Assembly: GCA_017513185.1 (NCBI GenBank)
Contig: JAFXGL010000007.1
Location: 1 to 64,000, forward strand
Direction: 5' to 3'
From: Candidatus Saccharimonadota bacterium
GTDB taxonomy: Bacteria; Patescibacteriota; Saccharimonadia; Saccharimonadales; Saccharimonadaceae
Length of the DNA stretch: 64,000 nucleotides
Position numbers and translations under genes: made by a program. Under the pieces are notes generated by a model. The model saw only the letters and a program-made list of their open reading frames with translations, had not been told where the DNA came from and searched no databases. Shown one piece after another: positions 41,742-50,737 of this stretch (position 1 is its first letter; each line of letters begins with the position of its first letter).

Positions 41742-42713
41742 TCAAGGCTCAAGTTTTCCACCAAAATTCTCGGGGTGCTGCTCGAAACGTTGTAAAAATG
41801 ACAAGGCTTCATCGGTGCTGTGGCAGGTCATAAGCTGGGCGCGGAGGTCTGAGGCTCCTGGGAAGTCGCGGATGTAAATCTTGAAGTAATGTTTGAGCGG
41901 CTCAAAGTTACTATTATTATATAGCGATAAGTGCAAGTGCAGCAGGTTTAGGAGTTCGGCTTTGGTAGGTGCGTGGTCGGTGAAGCAGTAGGGGTTTTCA
42001 AAAACTCCTCTACCTATCATAAATCCATCTAAATTTGGAAACCGTTCAAACAAAGCCAGAGCTTGTTTTCTGTCTTTTATATCTCCATTTATCAACAGTT
42101 TTGTTTCTGGTGAATATTGATTTCTTAACTCTATAATATCCGGGATGAGCTCAAAGTGGGCGGGGACCTTGCTCATTTCTTTACGAGTGCGGAGGTGGAC
42201 GGTGAGGGCGGCGGGGTGTTCTTTTAGCAGCGTGGGGAGCCAGGTCTGATATTCATTTATGAAGGAGAAGCCGAGGCGGGTCTTGATGGAGACGGGGAGA
42301 CCATTACTGTTTGCGACGGCGTTACGAAAGCATTCCACGGCGAGGTCGGGTGTGCGAATCATCTGGGCGCCACCGCCAGCTTTATTGACATGTTTGTCGG
42401 GACAGCCAAAGTTGAGGTCGATGCCGGCGAAGCCGAGGTCTTTGAGAGCGGCGCAAGTGGCGCCGAAGTGTTCTGGGTTTTTGCCCCAAATTTGGGCGAT
42501 GATGGGTGCGTCGGTGGGGGCGATAGCAAGGCGTTCGAGAGCGTTGGCTCTTCCCTTTTCTGAGGCATAGCTGGAGACGTTCGTAAATTCCGTGAAAAAT
42601 AAGTCCGGCCGGCCGGCTTTGGCGATGACCTGGCGAAAGGCAATGTCGGTCACGCCCTCCATGGGGGCGAGACATAAAATGGGTTTTTCTAGTTCTTGCC
42701 AAATGTTATTCAT
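41742..42713 (-). CDS. dus: tRNA-dihydrouridine synthase
   Basis: 323 aa. LCLAPMEGVTDIAFR, IDLNFGCPDKHVNKAGGG (catalytic Cys, FMN), VSIKTRLGF, FMIGRGVFENPYCF. Reduces uridines in tRNA D-loops. Start Met 42713 matches the family; a longer upstream frame lies inside rlmH. Overlaps rlmH by 8 bp. Confidence 0.94.
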   Translation of the reverse strand: MNNIWQELEKPILCLAPMEGVTDIAFRQVIAKAGRPDLFFTEFTNVSSYASEKGRANALERLAIAPTDAPIIAQIWGKNPEHFGATCAALKDLGFAGIDLNFGCPDKHVNKAGGGAQMIRTPDLAVECFRNAVANSNGLPVSIKTRLGFSFINEYQTWLPTLLKEHPAALTVHLRTRKEMSKVPAHFELIPDIIELRNQYSPETKLLINGDIKDRKQALALFERFPNLDGFMIGRGVFENPYCFTDHAPTKAELLNLLHLHLSLYNNSNFEPLKHYFKIYIRDFPGASDLRAQLMTCHSTDEALSFLQRFEQHPENFGGKLEP

Positions 42714-43137
42714 GATGATAATGGGAGCCACGGGCGATTTCGCTGGCGCGGTAGATTTGTTCGGAAACGATGAGGCGGGCGAGCATGTGCGGGAAGACGA
42801 GTTTGCCGAAGGACCAGATGAAGTTGGCGTGGTCACGCGCGTCTTGGGTGACACCGAAGGGGCCACCGATGACAATGTAAACTTCGCGCGAGTAGTTGAA
42901 TTCTTCTTGGAAGAGCTGAGAGAGCTGGGGCGAGGTGATTTCGCGGCCGCGTTCGTCGGCGATAATCACGAAGGCGTCCTTTGGGAACTTCCATTCGGCG
43001 AGCCAGACGTCGAGCTTTTCTGCCTCGAGAAAGGTGAAGTCAAAATCAAAAGGTTTGCGGCATTTTTTGCGGTAATCTTCGATTAGCCAGTAGTATTCCC
43101 CCATGTGTTTTTTGCCCCCGGCGATGATATGTATCAC
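42706..43137 (-). CDS. rlmH: 23S rRNA pseudouridine(1915)-N3-methyltransferase
   Basis: 143 aa, GTG start after GAAAGGAA. SPOUT fold with VIGGPFGV and SFGKLVFPHMLARLIVSEQIYRA. Methylates pseudouridine 1915 in the decoding helix. First gene of rlmH-dus; TGT-TATAAT upstream diverges from the rplJ promoter. Confidence 0.94.
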   Translation of the reverse strand: MIHIIAGGKKHMGEYYWLIEDYRKKCRKPFDFDFTFLEAEKLDVWLAEWKFPKDAFVIIADERGREITSPQLSQLFQEEFNYSREVYIVIGGPFGVTQDARDHANFIWSFGKLVFPHMLARLIVSEQIYRASEIARGSHYHHE

Positions 43138-43152
43138 GAACGTTCCTTTCTA

Positions 43153-43181
43153 TTTACAATTATAACACTTTTTGATATAAT
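43153..43181 (+). promoter_or_regulatory. Promoter of rplJ-rplL
   Basis: TTTACA (43153-43158), 17 bp, TATAAT (43176-43181) preceded by TGA. Confidence 0.7.
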
Positions 43182-43187
43182 GTGGGG

Positions 43188-43304
43188 AGTTACCAAAGAC
43201 AGCGACGGGAGTAATCCTTAATTATGTCGCCGAGGCTATCTCTTATTTATAACGTAGTCGGTAACGGAATTTAACAATCCGTGAACCTAAACAAGGAAAA
43301 CTAA
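43188..43304 (+). promoter_or_regulatory. L10 leader RNA
   Basis: About 117 nt between the promoter and rplJ. GTTACC/GGTAAC (43190 region with 43260 region) closes a multi-branched structure containing AGACAGCGAC/GTCGCC, the general plan of ribosomal L10 leaders, where L10(L12)4 binds and represses translation. AAGGAAA precedes ATG 43305. Confidence 0.7.
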
Positions 43305-43826
43305 ATGGCTATCTCTAAAGATAAGAAATCCACTTTAGTTGCTGATTTGACTGAACTTCTCAACAATGCGCAAGCGACCGTGTTTGCACGCTACCAAGGC
43401 TTGACTGTGGCGGAGCTCCAAGAGCTACGCGCGCAGGCTCGCGAGAATGGCGTGAAAATCAAGGTTGTGAAAAACCGTTTGGTGCGCGTTGCGATGAATG
43501 AAATCGCCGTCTATAAAGACACGGATACTACCGGGTTGACCGGCCAACTCCTCTATGCGATTTCTGACAACGACGAAATCATGCCGGCGAAGGTGCTGGC
43601 CAACTTTGCGAAGACCCATGAGGCGCTCGAGCTTCAAGGTGGCTTCTCCAATCTTGGCGTGGCGCTCTCCTCTGACGAGGTGAAGACCCTCGCTCAGATG
43701 CCGACCAAGAACGAGATGATCGCACAGGTCGTCGCGACCTTGCTGTCTCCGGTCAACGATACTATTTCTGCCACTGCTGGCGGACTTTCCGGTATCATTT
43801 CTGGCTTGGAAAATCACGCAAAATAG
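43305..43826 (+). CDS. rplJ: Large ribosomal subunit protein uL10
   Basis: 173 aa. AQATVFARYQGLTVAELQELR and VKNRLVRVA near the N-terminus; C-terminal helices bind L7/L12 dimers to form the stalk that recruits GTPase factors. Autoregulated through the leader. rplK and rplA, often upstream, are absent here. Confidence 0.96.
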   Translation: MAISKDKKSTLVADLTELLNNAQATVFARYQGLTVAELQELRAQARENGVKIKVVKNRLVRVAMNEIAVYKDTDTTGLTGQLLYAISDNDEIMPAKVLANFAKTHEALELQGGFSNLGVALSSDEVKTLAQMPTKNEMIAQVVATLLSPVNDTISATAGGLSGIISGLENHAK

Positions 43827-43877
43827 TCAAATCACGACTGTTATTAACTACTAATCCCAATTTGAAAGGAGTCTTAA

Positions 43878-44258
43878 ATGGCTGCTGATATTAAAAAATT
43901 GGCTGAAGAACTCGTGAACCTCACTGTTCTTGAAGTCAACGAACTCAAAAACACTCTTAAAGATGAATATGGCATCGAGCCGGCCGCTGCCGCTGTTGCC
44001 GTTGCTGCTGCTCCTGCTGAAGGTGCCGCTGCTGCCGATGAAGGCAAGACTGAGTTTGATGTCGTCCTCAAAGACGCTGGTGCTCAGAAGATTGCCGTCA
44101 TCAAGGCCGTGAAAGAGGCTACTGGCCTCGGTCTTGGCGAAGCCAAGGCTATCGTTGATGGTGCTCCTGCTACCGTCAAAGAGAAAGTCAAGAAAGACGA
44201 AGCTGAAGCTCTCAAGAAAACTCTTGAAGAAGCTGGCGCTACCGTCGAACTCGCTTAG
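43878..44258 (+). CDS. rplL: Large ribosomal subunit protein bL12 (L7/L12)
   Basis: 126 aa. N-terminal dimer domain, Ala-rich hinge (about 35-55), C-terminal domain with [23 protein letters not shown] and [22 protein letters not shown] precedes ATG 43878. Ends at a strong terminator. Confidence 0.97.
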   Translation: MAADIKKLAEELVNLTVLEVNELKNTLKDEYGIEPAAAAVAVAAAPAEGAAAADEGKTEFDVVLKDAGAQKIAVIKAVKEATGLGLGEAKAIVDGAPATVKEKVKKDEAEALKKTLEEAGATVELA

Positions 44259-44294
44259 TCAAATCATTTTATTAAAACTCACGGATTGTTATGT

Positions 44295-44324
44295 AAAAAC
44301 TCCCCCATATGGGGGAGTTTTTGT
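44295..44324 (+). terminator. Terminator after rplL
   Basis: AAAAACTCCCCC/GGGGGAGTTTTT with a 4-nt loop. Confidence 0.9.
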
Positions 44325-44358
44325 GGTACAATATATATAATATATAGGAGAGATAAAC

Positions 44359-45210
44359 ATGAAAATTGGTATGTTGGGGGCGGGGGTGTATGGTATAGCT
44401 ATAGCGAAGGTGCTGCGGGCAAACGGGCACCATGTGAAGTTTTATGACCCATATCGTTACCCGGAGGTGTTACTGGAGGAGATTGTGCGGTATGCGCAGG
44501 TGTTGTTTGTGGCGACGCCGGCGGAGGTGGTGTCGGGGCTACTAAAGCAGATGCCAGCTGCGGCCTATGAGAAGCCAGTGATTATCCTGACCAAGGGCGT
44601 GATGAAGCCGGAGGTGTGGGGAGATTTCCGGTACTTTGAGCTGGTGAGTGGGCCAGGGTTTGCGGAGGAGATTGAGCGGGGCAAGCGCGTGAAGCTGACC
44701 GTGGCAGCGAGAGGGGCGTGTGAAGGTGAGACGTTGGCGGAAGATTTACTGTCGAACGCGCAGGTGAAGTTTGACAAGACGGACGACGTGGCGGGTGTGG
44801 CGATGCTGTCGGGTCTAAAAAATATCTATGCCATAGAGGCGGGCAGGCGGGGACTGGCCTTTGGCTCTAGTGATTTTAAGGAATATGTGGCGGATGCGGC
44901 GAGAGAATGTGAGCAGTTTCTACTGAAGAATGGTGGGTTTATTGAGACCGTGCGGCTGAGCGCTGGGCTGGGTGATTTGGTGTTAACTTGCGGTAGCGAG
45001 CAGAGCCGGAATTACCGCTTTGGACAACTCTTGGGTGGGCGGCGAAATGCCTTGGAGCGTCGACGTTTGGTGCGCAAGTTTTTGCGTGAGACGACGGTGG
45101 AGGGGCTGTTTGCGGCACGCGGGATTTTGAAGAAGGATTTGACCGTACCAAAAGAGGCAGAAATTTTAACCAACATACTCAGGAGGATTAAGAATGTCAC
45201 TAAACGCTAA
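44359..45210 (+). CDS. gpsA: NAD(P)-dependent glycerol-3-phosphate dehydrogenase-like protein
   Basis: 283 aa, about 50 shorter than usual. Rossmann start IGMLGAGVYGIAIA, SGPGFAEEI, catalytic-region SGLKNIYAIEAG and GLGDLVLTCGSEQSRNYRFG. Makes sn-glycerol 3-phosphate for lipids. AGGAGAG precedes ATG 44359. Overlaps the helicase gene by 17 bp. Odd, since CPR cells often lack lipid synthesis. Confidence 0.85.
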   Translation: MKIGMLGAGVYGIAIAKVLRANGHHVKFYDPYRYPEVLLEEIVRYAQVLFVATPAEVVSGLLKQMPAAAYEKPVIILTKGVMKPEVWGDFRYFELVSGPGFAEEIERGKRVKLTVAARGACEGETLAEDLLSNAQVKFDKTDDVAGVAMLSGLKNIYAIEAGRRGLAFGSSDFKEYVADAARECEQFLLKNGGFIETVRLSAGLGDLVLTCGSEQSRNYRFGQLLGGRRNALERRRLVRKFLRETTVEGLFAARGILKKDLTVPKEAEILTNILRRIKNVTKR

Positions 45211-48200
45211 ACAAAAAGAGGCGGTGGAATATATTCAGGGGCCGTTATTGGTCTTGGCCGGGCCGGGGACGGGCAAGACTTTTTTGTTGTCTAACCGCGT
45301 GGAGTATATCCTCAAAAATACCGATACAAATCCGGAGAATATTTTGTGTCTCACCTTTACCGAAAACGGGGCGACACATATGCGCGAGAAGCTGGCGGCG
45401 ACGGTGGGCAAAGAGGCGCGGCGACTAGAAATCCATACTTATCATGGGTTTGGGACGGATATTTTGAATGAGTATAAAAACTATGCGACGGAGTTTACGC
45501 GCAATCTTGACCAGCCGATAGACGAAGTGAAGCAATATAAGATTGTGAAGGAGATTCAGGAGAGTCTGCCGGCGATGGATATTTTGCGAACGGGGACGAC
45601 TGGCGACATTGTAAAAACGATTCAGGGCGCAAAGTCAGCACGACTGACGGGTGAGGATTTGCTGAAAATTGCCGAGCAGAATATGCAGGATGCGCGAGCG
45701 ATGAGCGCGGAGGCGTCGCCGATTTTGAAAGAAGTGAAGCCGCGGATGCAGTTTGAGGTGGCAAGAGATACGGTGTATCGGCCGCTGCTAGAAGTTTTCA
45801 CGAAGCATACTGCGCAGAAGAATATTGTGGGAGAGATTGAGCCGCTGGCGAATTTCTTAGCGCGAGAGTTGAAGCGTTTGCTGGATGCGGAGGAGGAGAA
45901 GGAGAAGCCGAGCGTGAGCCCGCTGACGCAATGGCGCAATAAGACGTTTGAATTGGATGAAAATAACGAGTACCGACTGAAGACGCGCGTGGCAGATCTG
46001 AAGCTGAAGTCGTTTGCGAATATTGTGATGCTGTATAATGCGCGGCTGGAGAAGGAAGGGCTGTTTGACTTTGCGGATATGATTGAGCAAGCGATTGGGT
46101 TTTTGAAGCACGATAAAGGTTTCCGTCTGACGATGCAGGAGAAGTTCCAATATGTGCTACTAGACGAGTTCCAGGATACGAACCCGAGCCAGTTTGAGCT
46201 GGTGAAGCTGCTGACGGACTATGAGCAGCCGAACGTGATGGCGGTGGGCGATGATGATCAGGCTATCTTTGAGTTCCAGGGGGCGGACGCGTCGAATTTG
46301 ATGGTGTTTCAGCAACATTACGGTGCGAAGGTGATAAACCTAGAGGAAAATTACCGGAGCAATCAAGAGATTTTGGATTTGTCGCGCAAAGTGGCAGACC
46401 AGATTGAAGGGAGTTTTGCAAAAGACCAGGGGTTGACGAAGAATTTGACGGCGACGCACGGGGTCGGGGCGGAGATACGTCGCGATGAATTTTTGACTAG
46501 CGACCAAGAGTATGAATTTGTGGCGGAGGAAATTGCGAAGTTGATTGACCAGGGAGTGCCGCAGAAAGAGATTGCGATTATTGCGCCGAAGCACAAATAT
46601 ATTGCGCCACTATTGCCATTCCTGAAGGCCACGGGCAAGATTAACGTGGCGTATGAGCGCAAGGAAGATTTGTTGGAGGACCCGCGACTGTCGGAGATTT
46701 TGACGTTGGCGAGGTTTGTATATGGGCTAAGCCAGGGTAAGAATGTTTCCAGCCGGTTGCTTGAGATTTTGAGCTATGATTTTTGGAAACTAAACCCGGC
46801 GGAGGCGATAAGCTGCGTGTATGCAGCGAAGCGGGAGCGACGGGCGCCGATTGACTTTTTGGTGAAGTCGGAGTCGCCGAAGCTGCGGGAGATTGGCGAG
46901 TGGCTGGCGATTCTTGCGATGAAGTCGTTTGATACGCCGCTGGAGCTGATGCTGGACTATTTGGTGGGGACGGTGGCGGTGGAGCTGCCGGCAGAAGTGA
47001 GCGATGATGAATCGCCGGAGATTTCTCGCGAGGGGGCGTTGCTCCGAGATGGGCGGGAGTTTAGGAGTCCGTTTATCCAGTATTACGATGAGGAGCTGAG
47101 CGAGTACGAGACGTTTGAGCTGTATGAAAATCTGGCCGTGCTGAAGCAGGCGATTGTGGCGCATACGGGGCGGAACAATCCGAAGCTCGCGGATTTGATA
47201 GAGATGCTGGATGACTACGAGATGGCGAAGGCGCCGCTGATTAATACTTCGCCGTATCGTGATGGTGATGACGCGGTGCAAATCGTGACGGCGCACAAGG
47301 CGAAGGGGCTGGAGTATGAATATGTGTTTCTGATAGCGACGGATAATCTCAACTGGGGCAGAGCGAAGGGTAATAATACCATGTTTACCTTGCCAAAGAA
47401 TGTGGCGCAGATTCGTCATACTGGGATTACGGATGACGAGCGGTTGCGGTTGCTATTTGTGGCGATTACGCGGGCGCGAAGTGTGCTGTATATGACTAAT
47501 AGTTTGAAGGATTTTGCAGGGAAAAGCCCGGCGCGGCTAGATTATCTGGAAGAGTACGAGAAGGAAGATGAAAAGACGCACGAGAAGCGGCTGATTTCTC
47601 CGTTTGTGGAGAAGGTGGTGACGCATTATGATGATTTGAAGGGGCTACGTGGGAAGGTGGACCTGCGTAAGACTTGGCGGGCGGCCTATACGAAGCCCAA
47701 TCCGGAGCTGCGCCCGATACTGTTGCAGCGGATGGAAGGATATAAGCTATCTGCCAGCGACCTGACGAGTTTCATCGACATAGCCTATGGTGGGCCGATG
47801 GCGTTTTATGCTAGCCGAGTGCTGAAAAATCCGCAAGAGCCGGCGACGGGGAGTATGATTTTTGGGACGCTGGTACATGCGGTGTTTGAGAAGATGACTA
47901 AGGCAGCGGCGAGCGGTGAGGAGTTTACGGATGAGGAGGCGCTGAAGTTTTACCGAGAGGAGGCGGAGCAGGCAAATTTGGAGCCAAAGGAGGTGAAATA
48001 TTTGCTGGAGAAGGGCGAGGCGAGCCTGAAAATTGCTCTTGATAGTTTCCGGGAGATTTTGCGAGACCCGGCTGCGCGGGCGGAGGTAAATCTCGCGAGT
48101 GAGCATCCGGAGGTGGGCGGAGTGCCAGCGCTGGGCGTGGTGGACCATATGCATATCGACGAGGAGAAGAAAGAGATTGAGATTTATGATTTTAAGACGG

Positions 48201-48553
48201 GACACTACTATGAGAAAAAGTGGGGGAGCCATGAGACGCTGTATAAATATATGTTGCAGCTGGGCTTTTATAAGCTGGCGCTGGAGAGCTGCCCGGCGTA
48301 TAAGAAGTATCAGGTGCGGTGGGGACATATCTTGTTTGTGACGCCGGACGAGGAGGGCAAGGTGCATGACAAGGTGCTGGACTTTGAAAAGGATTTGGAC
48401 GAGGAGGAACTGAAGGCGCTGGCGGCGGCGGTATACAAGCAGGCGACAACGCTGGCGTTCCTGGATGATGAGGAGTTGAAGGTAGAGGCGGATAAGAGCC
48501 GCGGGTTGAAGGAGATACGCGAGTTTATACAGCTTTTGCTGCAGAAATCTTAA
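45194..48553 (+). CDS. UvrD/Rep-type helicase fused to a PD-(D/E)XK nuclease
   Basis: 1119 aa. SF1A motifs: LAGPGTGKTFLL (Walker A), LLDEFQDTN (Walker B), GDDDQAIFEFQGAD, TAHKAKGLEYEYV, LLFVAITRAR. The C-terminal 220 residues hold a RecB/AddB-type nuclease (EIEIYDFKTGHY). An AddA/RecB-like enzyme for double-strand end processing, perhaps working alone. AGGAGG precedes ATG 45194. The stop codon lies in the arm of a palindromic element. Confidence 0.92.
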   Translation: MSLNAKQKEAVEYIQGPLLVLAGPGTGKTFLLSNRVEYILKNTDTNPENILCLTFTENGATHMREKLAATVGKEARRLEIHTYHGFGTDILNEYKNYATEFTRNLDQPIDEVKQYKIVKEIQESLPAMDILRTGTTGDIVKTIQGAKSARLTGEDLLKIAEQNMQDARAMSAEASPILKEVKPRMQFEVARDTVYRPLLEVFTKHTAQKNIVGEIEPLANFLARELKRLLDAEEEKEKPSVSPLTQWRNKTFELDENNEYRLKTRVADLKLKSFANIVMLYNARLEKEGLFDFADMIEQAIGFLKHDKGFRLTMQEKFQYVLLDEFQDTNPSQFELVKLLTDYEQPNVMAVGDDDQAIFEFQGADASNLMVFQQHYGAKVINLEENYRSNQEILDLSRKVADQIEGSFAKDQGLTKNLTATHGVGAEIRRDEFLTSDQEYEFVAEEIAKLIDQGVPQKEIAIIAPKHKYIAPLLPFLKATGKINVAYERKEDLLEDPRLSEILTLARFVYGLSQGKNVSSRLLEILSYDFWKLNPAEAISCVYAAKRERRAPIDFLVKSESPKLREIGEWLAILAMKSFDTPLELMLDYLVGTVAVELPAEVSDDESPEISREGALLRDGREFRSPFIQYYDEELSEYETFELYENLAVLKQAIVAHTGRNNPKLADLIEMLDDYEMAKAPLINTSPYRDGDDAVQIVTAHKAKGLEYEYVFLIATDNLNWGRAKGNNTMFTLPKNVAQIRHTGITDDERLRLLFVAITRARSVLYMTNSLKDFAGKSPARLDYLEEYEKEDEKTHEKRLISPFVEKVVTHYDDLKGLRGKVDLRKTWRAAYTKPNPELRPILLQRMEGYKLSASDLTSFIDIAYGGPMAFYASRVLKNPQEPATGSMIFGTLVHAVFEKMTKAAASGEEFTDEEALKFYREEAEQANLEPKEVKYLLEKGEASLKIALDSFREILRDPAARAEVNLASEHPEVGGVPALGVVDHMHIDEEKKEIEIYDFKTGHYYEKKWGSHETLYKYMLQLGFYKLALESCPAYKKYQVRWGHILFVTPDEEGKVHDKVLDFEKDLDEEELKALAAAVYKQATTLAFLDDEELKVEADKSRGLKEIREFIQLLLQKS

Positions 48554-48657
48554 TTTTGGCGCACTCCTGCGTCAAAGCCTCCGCTACTCACTCTCCGTAT
48601 TACCGTATACGGCTCGTTCCGTTGCTCAGCTTTTCCTTGGATTGCATCCAAAATTAA
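48550..48657. repeat. Palindromic element after the helicase gene
   Basis: Outer 10-bp arms TTAATTTTGG/CCAAAATTAA (48550-48559, 48648-48657) include the helicase stop codon. Inside: CGCA/TGCG (48560-48571) and CCGTAT/ATACGG (48595-48612). Confidence 0.5.
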
Positions 48658-48731
48658 AATTTCTTATGGTTGTGTTATTTTATTATATATATTATAATAG
48701 CGTGGACATTTCTGACGGGGAGGTGAGATAT

Positions 48732-48914
48732 GTGGGTCTTTTGGAAAATCTTCTAGGCATTCAGCAGCCGGACGACTATACCGTGAAGGATAACCGGACC
48801 GGTCGCGAGACTGGCGTGCGCGATGCCGAGGAGTTGGAGAAGTTTGCGCGTCAGCAACAAGACGATCGCTACGGCGAACACAAGGATTTTATCCAGCGCA
48901 TTTTCTCCAGGTAA
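48732..48914 (+). CDS. Small hypothetical protein, 60 aa
   Basis: GTG 48732 has GGGGAGGTG 6 nt upstream. Acidic/basic mixed, ends KDFIQRIFSR; LLENLLGIQQPDDY start. Not recognised. TATAAT about 40 nt upstream and a terminator after it support a real gene. Confidence 0.5.
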   Translation: MGLLENLLGIQQPDDYTVKDNRTGRETGVRDAEELEKFARQQQDDRYGEHKDFIQRIFSR

Positions 48915-48920
48915 TTTATC

Positions 48921-48953
48921 GACCCGCCCCGTAATGTTCGGGGCGGTATTTTT
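48921..48953. terminator. Terminator between the 60-aa gene and iscU
   Basis: CCGCCCCG/CGGGGCGG (48924-48931, 48939-48946) then ATTTTTATT on plus. Confidence 0.8.
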
Positions 48954-49377
48954 ATTCTTTGTGTTTAGACTGGTAGTCTTTGATGGCTTGGTGGAGGGCC
49001 TGGTGGCCGAGGACAGAGCAGTGAAATTTATGTTCGGGGAGGCCGCCGAGGTAGTCACAGATTTCTTTGGCGGAGATTTTATCGGCGTTTTCTAGCGTGC
49101 GGCCTTTAGCGAGTTCGGAGAGAGCCGAGGTGCTGGCGATGGCCGATGCGCAGCCGTAAGTTTTCCAGCCGATGTCGGCGATTTTATTGTTTTTAACGCG
49201 GATTTTGACGAGCATTTGGTCGCCGCAGACGGGGTTGCCGACGAGGCCTTCGCCGTCAGCCTTCCATTTGGCTTCGTCACCCATGATGAAATTGCGGGGG
49301 TTTAGGAAGTGGTCTTTGACGATGTCGGTGTAAGCCCAGTTGTTGGCGGTCTTGGGGGCAGTGTGATTTTCAGACAT
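48952..49377 (-). CDS. iscU: Iron-sulfur cluster scaffold IscU/SufU/NifU-N
   Basis: 141 aa. The three scaffold Cys are in NPVCGDQM, TYGCASAIA and HKFHCSVLG. Assembles Fe-S clusters with sulfur from the cysteine desulfurase encoded just upstream; the genes overlap by one base. Confidence 0.93.
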   Translation of the reverse strand: MSENHTAPKTANNWAYTDIVKDHFLNPRNFIMGDEAKWKADGEGLVGNPVCGDQMLVKIRVKNNKIADIGWKTYGCASAIASTSALSELAKGRTLENADKISAKEICDYLGGLPEHKFHCSVLGHQALHQAIKDYQSKHKE

Positions 49378-50717
49378 TAAGATTTTCCTTGTTTAATGGT
49401 TGAAAGGTCTTGGATTTTGGCGATAATTGGAGGGAGTTTGGCGAGGAGCTCGTCGATTTCTGCTCTCGTGGTGGTGAGGCCGAAGGAGAAGCGGACGGAG
49501 CCGTGGGCGATTTCGGCGTCGTGGTACATGGCCATGAGAACGTGGCTGGGCTCGAGGTCGCCGGAGGCGCAGGCACTGCCGGTGGAGACTTCGATGTTTT
49601 CTAGGTCGAGGTAGAGCTGGGTGGATTCGCCTTCGGCGGCCGGGAAGCTAATATTCAGAATGTTTGGAAGACAAACAATAGGCTCCTTTCTCGCTTGGAA
49701 AAATTCAGTCTGATTTCCGTCGTCGACTAGGCGTGCAGAGCGCGATGCGCTTCGGGTAGCACCGGCCATCGATCGCGCTCTTTCGTAGTCTCCTCCGGAA
49801 ATCCGTGAATTTTCTTTAATAAGCTCAAAAGGACCTATTGCTTTGTCTTCTATCGGCGTTATTATCTTTGCACTTGGTATTTTTTTCTTTATTTCTTTCG
49901 CCAGGTAATCTCTTAGTTTTGCCACTTCTTGATATTTATTTAGATTTTTCTTGGCTTCTTGGGCTGCGACTTTGAAGCCGCTGGCGAGGAGGACGTTGGA
50001 GGTGCCGGCGCGGCGTTTGTTTTCTTGGGCGCCGCCCATAATTAAGGGTTTGAAGGGGCTGCCAGGGCGGATGTAGAGGGCGGCGATGCCGACAGGGCCG
50101 CCGAGTTTGTGGGAGGTGAAGGTGAGGTAGTCGCAGTTTAGAGCCTTGACGCTGACGGGGATTTTACCGACGGCTTGGGTGGCGTCGGTGTGGAGGTAAA
50201 TCTTGGTGTGCGTGGATTTTTTGAGGTCTTGGATGAGCTGGGCGACCTCTGCGACGGGCTCGATGGTGCCGGTTTCGTTATTAGCGAGCATAACGGAGAC
50301 GAGAATTTTCTGCTTTGGGTCTTTTATGATGGTCTTTTCTAGTTCGGTTTGGAGAAAGTTTATGTCGATAATTCCCTGCTGGTTTACCGGGATTTTGGTG
50401 CAGGGGGCGCCGTAAGCTTCGGCCGGATGGAGGACGGAGGGGTGTTCGATGGCGGAGACGAAGATGGGACAGCCCTCGAAAGTGCGAATGACGGTGTTGT
50501 TGGATTCGCTGCCGCCGGAGGTGAAAATCACCGATTGGGGTCGCGCCTCTATAAGTTGCGCGACTTCGGAGCGCGCTCTATTCAGTAAGGATTTGCCGGT
50601 CTGGCCGGCGGAGTGGAGGCTTGACGGATTGCCGAGGTCGAGCTCCATGATGCGGAGCAGTTCCTTTTTGACCGCTGGTAAAAGCGGGGTGGTGGCGGAG
50701 AAGTCTAAATAAATCAT
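49377..50717 (-). CDS. iscS: Cysteine desulfurase with a palindrome-encoded insertion
   Basis: 446 aa from ATG 50717 (an upstream ATG at 50744 precedes the -10). PLP aminotransferase class V: HTDATQAVGK, TSHKLGGPVGIAAL (PLP Lys), catalytic-loop VSTGSACASGDLEPSHV. Provides sulfur to IscU. Between SAKIITPI and LPNILNISFP, where relatives have only a few residues, there are about 60 extra residues (about 289-350) encoded by a 184-bp imperfect palindrome. The frame is kept, so the protein may be functional. Confidence 0.92.
   Translation of the reverse strand: MIYLDFSATTPLLPAVKKELLRIMELDLGNPSSLHSAGQTGKSLLNRARSEVAQLIEARPQSVIFTSGGSESNNTVIRTFEGCPIFVSAIEHPSVLHPAEAYGAPCTKIPVNQQGIIDINFLQTELEKTIIKDPKQKILVSVMLANNETGTIEPVAEVAQLIQDLKKSTHTKIYLHTDATQAVGKIPVSVKALNCDYLTFTSHKLGGPVGIAALYIRPGSPFKPLIMGGAQENKRRAGTSNVLLASGFKVAAQEAKKNLNKYQEVAKLRDYLAKEIKKKIPSAKIITPIEDKAIGPFELIKENSRISGGDYERARSMAGATRSASRSARLVDDGNQTEFFQARKEPIVCLPNILNISFPAAEGESTQLYLDLENIEVSTGSACASGDLEPSHVLMAMYHDAEIAHGSVRFSFGLTTTRAEIDELLAKLPPIIAKIQDLSTIKQGKS
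49667..49850. repeat. Long imperfect palindrome inside iscS
   Basis: Arms GAAGACAAACAATAGG (49667-49682) and CCTATTGCTTTGTCTTC (49834-49850) pair with one bulge, followed inward by TCCTTT/AAAGGA, GATTTCCG/CGGAAATC (49712-49719, 49796-49803), GACTA/TAGTC and AGAGCGCGAT/ATCGCGCTCT (49737-49746, 49772-49781). Nearly the whole 184 bp folds as one hairpin. Confidence 0.85.
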
Positions 50718-50724
50718 CTCTTTA

Positions 50725-50733
50725 ATTATAACA
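50725..50733 (-). promoter_or_regulatory. Extended -10 promoter of iscS-iscU
   Basis: TGT-TATAAT on the minus strand, 7 nt before ATG 50717. Confidence 0.6.
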
Positions 50734-50737
50734 CTAG

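Noticed and set aside
42713..42875. N-terminal extension of dus
   Set aside because: The longer frame lies inside rlmH, is Ser/Pro-rich and has no homologous residues before MNNIWQELEKP.
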